From contig CM049307.1 of the NCBI GenBank assembly GCA_026874595.1, positions 63,020,370-63,084,369 on the forward strand: 64,000 bases of DNA. The letters are read 5' to 3'. Position numbers and translations under genes: made by a program. The stretch's first letter is position 1. Each line of letters opens with the position of its first letter. The notes below the pieces were generated by a model. The model had not been told where the DNA came from and did not search any database. It was given only the letters and a program-made list of their open reading frames with translations. Source of the DNA: Sipunculus nudus (taxonomy: Eukaryota > Annelida > Sipuncula > Golfingiida > Sipunculidae). Positions 21,201-33,200 of this stretch are shown here, one piece after another.

Positions 21201-24200
21201 TGCTTGTGTTCATGCGGTCATAATTTCAACATACATGCCAAGGGGTTTACCAGTGTGTTGGGTTAAAACAGAACTGTTCTTGCTCATGTTTTGTATTACT
21301 AAAAAGTACATAAAAAATGGTAACGATTGGTCTGGTCTATGTTGATTGACAGTGTACCAGTAGGCCATAAAGCATTGTCAGAATGACGAATATATTTGCA
21401 TCTTCATAAGGCCTTATAATGCGTTCCTCAGACTTAGATGTAAAGACACTCTGGTGCCAGTGATCTGGTCATAATGCCAGAGGGTCGATATAACTCTACA
21501 ATCCAAAAGTCATAAAGCACAACAACATGGCTCACTGGCATCATATAACCTTAATGAGAGTACAACCAAAGATAACTGCTTGGTCTGTGTACAGTGGTCC
21601 CTGGTTTGAGAGACCACCAGATCAAAAGACCACATGTTGCAAGGATTGTCCTGGCCCTTTATTATGGCCTTATTTCTGCCCCTAAGTCCCCCCTTTTTTT
21701 CTGGAGAGAAGGCTCCAGTTTTGAAAGAAATAATAATACATGTATTGTTAATGACAATTTTCCCCTGTCATTGATAGTTTACCTTTAAAATAAAGCAGCC
21801 ACCTGCCATAAAGAACCATGATGATGATTTATTGTGAAATGGGCAGTTTCATTGAAGATGAAAACCAACAGAGACAGTCTGAATGAAAAAGAAAAGTGAG
21901 ACAGCTAAAGTGATGGTGAACAGGTACAGAAACAGCTGATCATGAGTAACAGTGAGAGACAGCTAAGATGATGAACAGGAACAAAACAGCTGATCATGAG
22001 TAACAGTGAGAGACAGCTAAGATGATGAACAGGAACAAAACAGCTGATCATGAGTAACAGTGAGAGACAGCTAAGATGATGAACAGGTACAGAAACAGTT
22101 GATCATGATGAACAGTGAGAGACCGCTTAGATGATGATGAACAGGAAGCTAGTGACAGCTCATATGATGATGAACAGTGAGAGACAACTTCGATGATGAT
22201 AAAGTGAAAACAGTTTAGAAGATGATGAAAAATGACATAAACATCTGAGACAATGAAGAACAGGGAGTTACAACTCGATGATGAACATTTATTAAAACAG
22301 CTGTGATGTAAAAATATAATGCTCATTTCAAGGAATTTTAAGTTGATCCAGATTCCAGACTGATATGGAAGTGTTTGACCAAAGGTGAAAAGTGAATGGA
22401 AATTAATGAGGCTCCAGTGGACAACATGAATACATGTATGCTCAATGTAACACAGACCTAATTTTAAAACAGTACAAATATCATGTTTGTGTTGTGATTT
22501 CTCAGCTTTCTTTTATTTGAATTTATATGTAAGGTGTAAATAAGATTAATGCTCTGTATTACAGGCCATGAAATCTTTTGATTATAGATGATTTCAGTAT
22601 AATAGTAATAAGGGGTAATGGTAGGAAACGATTAACCTATCCACCACAATGCTCTGCCCTTTTAACCTAATTATTAAAATGAGTCCCAAAAACGCTCCTA
22701 CACAGGTCTTCCATGCCCATGATAAGAGCTGCTTACAACATAATGATGTCACAAAGGCCAATGTCGCATGAAGTTGTGTGGACTGACAGCATCAACTGGT
22801 ATCCCTGTCCCCCATTGTTTAATATATATCGCAGTCATTATGAACTGTCTTGTAATATTTTGGTTTGCTTGTCTCATACAATTTATGTGCCAGGTAAGAG
22901 ATTATTATTTACTCTAGGGGGGGAATGGCTCCAGCAATCTTTAGCCTAGAACTTTTTATACTGTCTCCTTTGCATAAAAAAAAAAATATCCCAGAAAACA
23001 TGCGGACATGGGTACAGGTACAGACTACACTTGTTTTGTTTGACAGAGCTCTGTCAAATTATGCAAATTTTGTTTTTGTCGGATGATTGAGGCTTACAAT
23101 GTTTACTGTCACCTGATTGGTTGCTCATTAGTCCAATGCTTATAATTGTTCATTTAATAAATATGCGTTCAAGGTCACATAGAGTTCATAGATAGGTCAA
23201 TTATCAGATGGTCCTCGACAGCCAACTATTTATTCCTGACCAACCAACAGATCTGCATGGACTAAGCTCTTGCATGCACTTAGAACTGACCCATGTGATT
23301 CTGATTTACACAGAATAAACTCATGTTTTGGTTTTGTGTGGGTTGATAAAGAAGAACTCTCCTAAATACAGTTCTTATGAAGGAATGAGACACTGAAGGG
23401 TCCAGGTGTAGGACTTCCCAGCATAATCTTATAAATATTTTCAAAGTATCCTAAACTAGTATAAATTTGTCATCTTTGCAGATGCCTGTTTGTACCCTAC
23501 TCCCTTCCATTATGGGTCCAATCACTGCTAAGCTCTCTTCTGTGAGAGGTTCATGCATTGACACTCCCTTTTGAGCATCTCTGACGTCATGTCCTATTTC
23601 TGTTTGCATGTCAAACCCTCACTGATTCACTTCTCACAAGCATTTGAAAGTTTTCCTTTATTTCTTTGGCATGAGCTAAAACCTGGATGTTGCAAGTCAA
23701 ATGCTGAATTGAGATTGTCATGTTGTAATGATAAGTTACAGAAAAAGGTGTAATGGACATAAATTATTAAAAAAAGCTTCAAACCTGTAGAAACCTGAAG
23801 AAGATTGTAAATGAAATCAAGGTGGAATAAAAAGATAGTTCAGAAGTGAACAACATTTTGTCATAAACTGATAAAGATACAGAAAAAAAATATATACTTG
23901 ACAGGGTTGTCATTTACATAGAATACTGCCAAATTTATGTGGTTTTCATTATGTTGAGTGGATTGATATGATTTATCTTTAAAGTACCAGAGAGTGATTA
24001 ATAAAGACTGATAAATTTATATTGACTGATAACTAATGATTTAATTTTTACGGATAAACAGTTTCTGCAGTCATGCTGTTGGAAATATGTCCATAATTGT
24101 TCTTACCCAGGGTGAAAGTGTCATCTTCATGTGCAAAACAATTAAGACACTCCTGAAAAAAAGATTAATAAGTTTAATAAAAAGTTTAATATCCATAAGA

Positions 24201-27200
24201 AATACAATTCTTCAGTTTCACTTCATGTGTACATTAAACTTATATTTTATTTTATTCTTTTCCAAGTTTTATTTTCTTGTTTGAGCAGCCAGGATGTTAC
24301 ATTTGTGTACCAGCTGATATAGTAAGGCCTGGCAGATGGCTGTGGCTGTTCAAGTTAGCTTAGTTCTGTCACATGAAAGACTATGGCTGACTGGTTTATA
24401 ATTAATCATTAATGGACTGCTCTTGTATTTGTACAGAAAATTACTTTTATCATGTGTAAGGGCATGCTGATAAGAAAAAAATCTCCTCACATCGATGACT
24501 CATGTTGTTAGTCATACCTTAGCAGCTGAGTGGAATTTGTTTTCATAAAGCACCCCACATCTTCCCCAGTTCTTGTCACTTCAGGATTGTTAACATCATG
24601 AGTGAGTTGTCACAGTAATCATTTTTATTTCCCATGAATGGCCAGACCACAGAAAGTGATCTTGTTGGCCCTGCTGTGGCAATGCTGCCACTTCGTAAGT
24701 GGTGACTGATTAGATCTCCAGAGCCACTGGGGGCAGCAGTTGTCCAGATATTGTCTCATGTGTATTGCTTTCTATAGGGGATCATGTAGAGCCAACCTGC
24801 TGTCACTTTAAACATACTGTTGTGGGCCACATGTGGTGGTATGACTGGTTGCATTGTGTGGGTGCTTTGAACACAAACATGAGTTGGCATTCTTTTTAAA
24901 AGTCATTGTTTGTTTATGAGATAGCATTTATGTGTTTTGACAACTGATCTAACAGAAGTGAGTTGCTTTATATTAACACACATAAAAAGTAGAAGTATTT
25001 ATTATACAACAAAACACAGTATTATAATATATTGATTATTTTGTCGAGCGAGGCATTCAGTAGGAAAAATAATAATAATGTGCACAGTTTGTCATCTTTT
25101 GTTATTTTGTACTTTGGCATCTTTTAATAATATTTCTATGTAAGATGACAGTTCATGTAACTTATTTTGTAATGAAGTGATCATTTGAAAACAGTCATGC
25201 AGTTAAACTTGTATGGTAATAATGTTGTTGAGATCATGATAATGTAGTGTGGGACCTGTGGGGAAGACAGTAGGTAGTCTTAATTCATAGGTGGTCTGTT
25301 TATACAGGTCAGTTTTAACATGTGAATGGCCTTAATAAACAGGTGCCACTGTAATTGAATATGTAATTAAGTAAAACAGGAAAAGAAACACTCCTGTAAT
25401 TAAATATATGACTAGAATAGCAATATCCACAAAAACAATACATTGCTACTGGGTCCACACCTGTACTTGTATCTGCACCAAAAATTGATGAGATCTTTCC
25501 TGCCAGTGTTTGCGTGCAGAACAGCACTAGTTTAATGGAATGTGTTCTGTAGGTTTTTGCATAATCCTGCTGACATTAAACAGACACACTTGGGGAAACA
25601 TAACCTCTCTTAGCTAGTTGAAAAGGGCATCACAATATTGGAGTATAGTAAAAGTGAATACTAATCATTTGTAACAGATTGGTGGCAAGACTTTTCTCCT
25701 GATGGATGCTTTTGTGTTATTAAAATAAAATTAGAAAAAAAACAACATTAAATTGAAAGCAGTTAGATTTGGAATAAACTTATGATATAAACATCAAATC
25801 TCAAGTTATTTAATGATCCTCTCAGGACTATTGCTACTTTAAATACTGTTATTTATTTATTTAATTTTTGTTGACAGTGAACGCCTCAGGTCACATGGAT
25901 TAGAATCTACAGGAAAACTGCAGATATCACCAGAAAGGGTAAGCAAGCACATATACCTCCACAGCATACATCATTTTCACCTGGTCATTGTAATAATTTA
26001 AGCACCAAATTCCACTGATACTTCCATCCATCATCTGCTTCTGTTGGGTCCACATTTGAAATTATTTATTTCCACCAACCATCATGTTTTGTACTGTCTG
26101 GATGTTACATATGACCTTCCTATGGTCATTAAACATGATACAAGATTTCTTCTTTTTTTTCAAGAAAAAAACACATTCTAGGTTTATCCATTCTAATATA
26201 ACCTTTTCCTTAGGGTAGGATACTTGGCAAAACCCCTATATTAAAAAATCAATAAAAAATTGGGATTTTTTAAGTCAATGAAAAAAAAATTACTTTCAGT
26301 TTTAAGGTACAGAGAAACATGATTGAGGAAAAATAAAATCTTGAGATTGAGGTATTGTCATTTAGTTTCATATAGATCCAACTAAAATGTGGATAAATGT
26401 TAGTAGATTCTTCAAATGGTGTGATACATCAATGAAAAATTTATATACCCTCGGAAAGTACACTGTGCCAGGTTTAAAATAATGAATACTAAATGGGTCT
26501 ATCATGAATTTAAAAAGTTTTTTAATTGATTTTAGATGTAGGGCTTCTTGCCAATTGTCCTACCTTAACTGACACTGTTAATCTTATGTGGCTCTCACAG
26601 GACGTTACAGTCAGGAGATCTTGTGTTCATATCTTAGGGGGGACAGGGGGATTTTTCAGAGTCAGGGCCCCCACCCAGGGTGAGCACTCTGCAGGCTTAA
26701 TGGGCAGTCTGTCCCCATGTTTCAAAAGCTAGTGCACATTTCAGGGGTCCTGGGTGGTATGACAGAGCAAAGGGGACAATTACATAGCCAGGGCCCATAG
26801 GTAAAGTAGTCACTGGACCTTGTTAACACCAAGATACAGAATGAGAGGAATCGTGTAATACGGCCCTGTCATGTATTCTGAAACTGGAATGGAATTTTGC
26901 AGAAAGTGCATATACTTAAAGATAAGCTAGCATTAAAAAGTAGAGGCATTTATATTTAAAACAATGTTCCATCCTTGCCTAGTGCCAGTATTTTTGTGTT
27001 CCTAGTGTTGTCATTAACAAAGGTTATACAATAGTTTATATATGCCAGCATTTTTTTTAACATTCATTTTTCAGATTCAGTCGTCTAATATCAACTGTCC
27101 ATATGTAATAGGGGTAACAGAAACTGGTAAAATACTTATATTTTCTTTGTTGTAAATTTACACATGATATTTTCTTTGTGTGAAACTATATTTTATATAC

Positions 27201-30200
27201 TCATTTGTCTGTAATATTGGGATGCTTTTGTACTATTGCCATGAGAATTCACTTGAAAAGTGACCATTTGCCATCCACAATGTGGAAAAGAAACATTTGA
27301 TGGAGTCATTGCTGTGGAATATTTATATATTGATCTGAAGTTACTACAATGTAATGAAATCTTCAGATCTTAGTATTTTCTTTAATGATTTATGATATGT
27401 AAAAAATATATTTTTAAATCATTTATTTACTATATATGTTATTACAGTTATGTATAAAATTAACCCTGACTATCTTCAGATATTTGACTTCACTGCTGAT
27501 GACCTTCAGGACCTTGGGGAGATTGGGCGGGGAGCTTATGGCACTGTAAACAAAATGTACCATGAACAGAGCAACACTGTAATGGCAGTCAAGGTCAGTT
27601 CCATACACACAAGGTCACTGCCTTAAACACTCAAGGTCAGTACCATAAAAACCTGAGATCAAGCTTTTTCTTAAGTACCTTAAAAAATTTTTGTTTTAGT
27701 TATAATTGATTGATTTTTCAGATTTTTTTCAGTTTCAACTATAACATATCTTCACTAATTGCGTTTCTTAACAAACCTAGTGACATGCAACACAAACAAG
27801 ATGCCACACAAACTTTGAACAGAGCTCTAGTTGGTGTCTGTGTCCTGTTTCACTCAGATACCTTCCCAAAGTGGTTGTTATCACTGGTGCATGAGAGTAA
27901 ACAGCTCTACATCAAGTTAAAAAAATTCAATTCACTTTACAATTCTCAAAGCATATACTACAGCCTTGTGGGGATTTCAGATCTGAACATTTTCTAGTTT
28001 CAAGTATACCCAGCTGAGGAATTTATCTGGTGTCAGGGGTCTGAATTCTGGTGTAGTACTCTTCAACTGTATGTTGAACTTGAAATAGCAGTGTAGCATG
28101 CTTGCTTTACATGGTGAGAAAATCCTGAGCGTTAGGCAAAAATAATAAAAAGGAATGGTTCTCAGGCACTTTTTTTCAGAAATCAATGCAGGCGGGCAGT
28201 TTATTTATTTTTATTATTTTAGGATGTTTCAATAAAAATGTCAAATGATAAGGGAAAGGCATGATAATAACAGATTTATTTTGCTAAACAAGCAAAAGCA
28301 CTACATAAAAAAGGAAATTGTATGATTTTATCTACTTGAAAGAAATATCGGAGCAGCTGCAGCTCAAAATCGATAAGTTTCTGTTGAAAATCGAAATAAA
28401 AATTTTTGATGCGGGAGGTTAAAATTGATGCGGGGAGTGCCTGAGGACCATACCTTTAATTTTTTTTGGCCTTACTTCATTAACTTAACTTGACCACAAA
28501 CATAGGCCATATCCATCAAGCTATGCCATCAATGGGCATAAAATGTCAGAACTTCAAAGAAAGTCAGGGGGATATGACATCAGTTCTGATCATTTACCTT
28601 AACTGACATTTCAAATCAAGAAGTGCATGGGTATTGCTGTACCTTAAATATGTGATACCAATGAAAGTCAACTAATATCAGATGGAAGTATGCTTCCACT
28701 GAATGTTTTCTTGTGAGACCAGGATGATGAATAATATGAAATCTCAGCCTTAGAACACTAACTAATCCTTTTGATGTATGATGACAGGTCTAGTTTTGCA
28801 TTAAATCTCTGACTCCCATTGCACAAATCAAGTCTATTGCTGAGACCGGGTGCTGGTTGTCCCAGTGCACTGAGGCGTAACTGGTCTTGTGACCCCTCCC
28901 CTGTTGTATGAAGGATGGCCTTTTCCTAATGGTACTTGCTATAGGGGTGTTCACCGAGACCTGATATATATGAATATTAATGTTGTTACAGAGGATACGT
29001 TCTACGGTGGACGAGAAGGAACAGAAGCAGCTGCTGATGGACCTGGAGGTGGTGATGAAGAGTAACGATTGTCCATGTATTGTACAGTTCTTTGGAGCGC
29101 TCTTCAAAGAGGTCAGACACAACTTCCTTGTTCCTAAAGTGTCACTTATCTAAAATAAGATAAATCAGGTCAAAGGTTGGCAGACTGTTTTCCCAGAGGT
29201 CCACATGACACATCCGCCACTTCCTGATGGGCCACAATTGACAAAAATAAAAAATATTCTCTCTAAAATTACTAAGTATTCCATATAAAACTCCATTGAT
29301 TGTTATAATCTGTTACTGTTTACAACGTTTCACTTTAGTCTCAGTCAGGGCATTTTTCTATATGGATATGCCTGGGACTGCACAACTACTGCCCGAAGTA
29401 AATTCAAAACTTGATAGAAATAAAGAAATAAGGTTTGTAAATGTAAATTAATGGTAGTATCACTTGGGACTTTACCTGTTGGTGAAAAGATGGGTAGTAT
29501 CATTTCCTTTACCATATATTCCTCATATAGGTATGTTTCATTATTTAAAGTGAATTATTATAGTTATTTTCTTATGATTTTACAGGGAGATTGCTGGATC
29601 TGTATGGAGCTGATGTCGGTGTCATTAGACAAGATATACAAGTTTATTTACGGGCCTTTAGCACAGAGCATACCAGAAGAAATATTAGGAAAAATAACAG
29701 TAGCAGTAAGTACTTAGTACAGTTTCATGTACGTGTAGAATCAGTCTGTGGATATTCTTTTAGTTCAAGACTTCTAATCAAGATAAATAGCTATTGTAAA
29801 AGTTAAAGTGATGTTTTTGAGAATGAGGAGACCTCATTTGACCGTGTGCAAGTCCAAAGCAACAGCATCTGCCTGTTGTTGGTGTCTTGTATTTTCATTA
29901 AATGTAACAAATATATCAAGGCTTGATATAAACTTTTGAAAGTACTTGCCTTGTCTGGCAAGTAACATCTAGCTTTTACTTGCCCATCATGAATTTTTTA
30001 CTTTCCCCACAAATATTTTTTATTGTATTCAAGAACACAAAGATCCTTTTTCAAGCCTTTACTTGGATTAAGGTGTATGTTGGACCCATTTGCCCAGTGG
30101 GGCAAGTAGGAGGAGACTTTTAGTTGCCCTACCATTTTTCTGGAACATTCACTTGCCCTGGGCAAGCGGTTAACGATTTAATGTTGAGCCCTGTACATGC

Positions 30201-33200
30201 ATAAAAGGCCTTTTATCTTTTTGAATACAGAATAGAATTTTGTATGTTCTTAAACTGTAAAATTGTTTAAGTGTTTTCATTGCTACAAAGTAATACCTGC
30301 AAATTTATAGATATACATGAAAGTGTTTTGAAGGTTTCTGATTGTATTGGCAGTTTCAGGCTGTTTTATTTAAACCTGGTAAAACATTTATGTTCATTTA
30401 TCTTCCACTTTTCCTTTTGCAGACAGTTAAAGCATTGAATTATTTAAAAGAAAAATTGAAAATTATTCATAGAGGTAAGTAAAGTATAATTAATTTCTTA
30501 TTATTGTGAATACTTGTGTAAATAACAGACTGATTAACAATTTTATCTATTGTTAGCTGTACAGTATACACAATTCCAAATGACCTGGATTGTGTTGAAA
30601 ATATATATAAATCCTTAAATCAAGATAAATTTTCATGATTATTATATTGATATATATATATATATATATACATTATTATTAATATTTAATATTAACATTT
30701 ATTTCATCATCTTAATACTCATTTGGTTATAAATTGAGGTTTGAGGCCCATGTAGAATTGATACTGTGTTCACCATTAAGAGATCAGAACTGACAGCAGT
30801 TCATATGATGGATAATTTCACAAAGGTTTCAATAGAGGGATTTAACACTAAAAAAAAATGTTGTAAAAGCAAAATAAACCATTGCTGAAAGGAAATATAA
30901 TCTGTAATGTGCGTGTACTGTATTCAGATGTGAAGCCCTCCAACATTCTGCTGGACAAGTCGGGGAACATCAAACTTTGTGATTTTGGTATCAGCGGACA
31001 GCTGGTGGATTCCATAGCCAAGACCAGGGACGCAGGCTGCAGGCCATACATGGCCGTCAGTACCTCTTGTATTTATGTTCAGGCAAACATTATGCAGTTG
31101 GGGTAAAAGACATTACAGGTTCTTGTGTTGGGACAGGTCTGCACACTATCATAGAGGACAGGTTTTCCATGGGCCAAGTTCAAACATGGCCAGGTTTTCA
31201 ATGCGCCAAGCTAGATAGGTAGATGGTGCTGGGGTAGACCCTTTGCAAAATAATGTTAAATTTCTTGGGAATATGGGGGAAAATATTGAAAAATTAATCT
31301 TAATGGGATACACTTGGCATGTTTCCCGCCCTGTTAAAATGGTAAACCATTGCCAAATTGTATTGAAAATTGGTTATTGACCTCATAATATCTACTTGGG
31401 CATCACATGAAATAAAGCAGTGGCTATTCAAAATTTTTCAGAGTTGTGGCATTATAATCTTGTGTTTTAAAAAACACTCATAGCAATGTTAATCAGGGTT
31501 GCATATTGAGTCTGTTAGATAGAAAAGTAGAATATTTCTGTAAATCAGATCTTCAGTAAAGCTATGATCCTCAGAGAAAGCAATATGCTGGAGTATGCCT
31601 GTTCTTAAAACAAATCTGCTGAATGTCTATTATTTTGTGAAGATTTCAAAGTACATTTTGTGAATTGTAATAAAGTCATCATTAACTATCATAAAGAAAT
31701 ACCTTGCACTTGGTATATGTTAATTAAAACAAGTCACCCATCTTATTCAAATCTAAAATGCTTTGCCAGCTTTACTTCTCTAGCAAATATTTAGATTAAT
31801 GGTCATATGTGAGCTTTACAATAATAGAATTTAGTAAATAAATTTTCAGAGAAACTACATACAGGTTATTGACATTCCATTGAATGTGATTTAAATTTAC
31901 TTGCAGCCTGAAAGGATAGACCCTAAATGTTCACAAAGGGGGTATGATGTGCGATCTGATGTGTGGAGTTTAGGCATCACTCTGGTGAGTCTTAAATAGT
32001 AATACAGAAGGATAACATAGTAAAAGTTAAGGCTAAGGTTAAGATCTGATTGACTATCATATTCTATAAACTCTTTAAGTTCTCATTACAAAACTATGAA
32101 TGGATTTTGAATTATCTTGGTTTTCTTGCTCGCCAGATAGTTGTTTATTATGTTTGAGTCTTATTTGTGTACTCTGTTAAGTAAATATTTTGTTCAGAGG
32201 AAAATATTTGACTGATTCTGGATTCAAAACAAATGTTGGTGGCACACATGTCTGGCAATCCTACCGCTTAACTAGAAAAACAAGCTTCGCCAGCTAGACA
32301 GTTCAGTCCACTTTAAAGTGCAGCCTGTTACAACTGAAAGAAGTTCTAGTCCATGTGTTGTTGTATGCAAAATGTTCATTGGAAGTATACAGGGTTATGG
32401 TTTTTTGGCACTGAAATTCCATTTAAGGGTTTTAAGACTTACAAGATTCATACAATTTTACCTTCAGGTGGAACTTGCGACTGGTAGATTTCCATATCCA
32501 AAATGGAACAGTGTATTTGACCAACTGACCCAGGTGGTGCAAGGAGCACCACCTCAACTCCAAGAGAATGATCCACGATTTTCTCAAGACTTCACCAACT
32601 TTGTAAATACATGGTGAGGAACATTATGTACATTTGAACCATAAGTATACAACCACATCAATTTTACAAGTGTTCATGTGACCTGTAATGCTGTAAGGCC
32701 AGAATTTATTCTTTGGTTTACAAACATGTTTGACAAAAGTGATAGGTAGGAGGTAGGGAAAAAAAATTGGAACAAACCTGGATACTGGTGTTCGTGAATC
32801 CTGTATTCTACAGTTGGGTTTTAAATTTATTTTTATATGGCACTATATAAACCTATATAAAATATATAAAATAATATATAAGCATTAAAATATTATCATT
32901 ATCCTCCTGACAAATGTCCACTGACAAACAAAAGCAAGCTAAAATGAGTTTATTAGCCAATCATAAGGGTCTAACGTTTGAGGTGATCTAATACACATGG
33001 TCACTCAACATTTTATTTGTCAACAACTGTTTTGGATTCGGTGACGCAATATAAAAGGAAAAAAAGTCAAAATGACAATTTTTTTTCTGAAATGAGGAAA
33101 TCAGAGGTTGGTGGGTTCGTAAACCGAAAAATTTAAAAAACTCTGGCCTAACTTAGGTGGAATACTGCAGCACCTCAGTTTGAAGCTTTGCTGTAGACTG

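Larger units (their letters stand above)
20272..25877 (+). other. MKK4 intron 2 (5.6 kb)
   Basis: Holds the second 10-bp-TSD transposon copy (20914-21497), a possible Tigger-like end at 21592, a 54-bp minisatellite (21895-22230) and a pogo-like MITE (25247-25351). No exon was recognised within it. Confidence 0.7.

Noticed and set aside
26575-26820. tRNA-like SINE head
   Set aside because: A weak box B-like phrase (gtgttcatatctt) is present, but box A spacing and tail are not convincing.
27075-27118. Optional small exon in MKK4 intron 3
   Set aside because: There is an AG and a GT-containing end, but the stretch has an in-frame stop in the required phase and shows no similarity to the vertebrate alternative exon.
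29451-29585. Upstream extension of MKK4 exon 6
   Set aside because: The frame is open, but a proper acceptor (gattttacag) lies at 29576-29585 and the conserved protein begins exactly after it.
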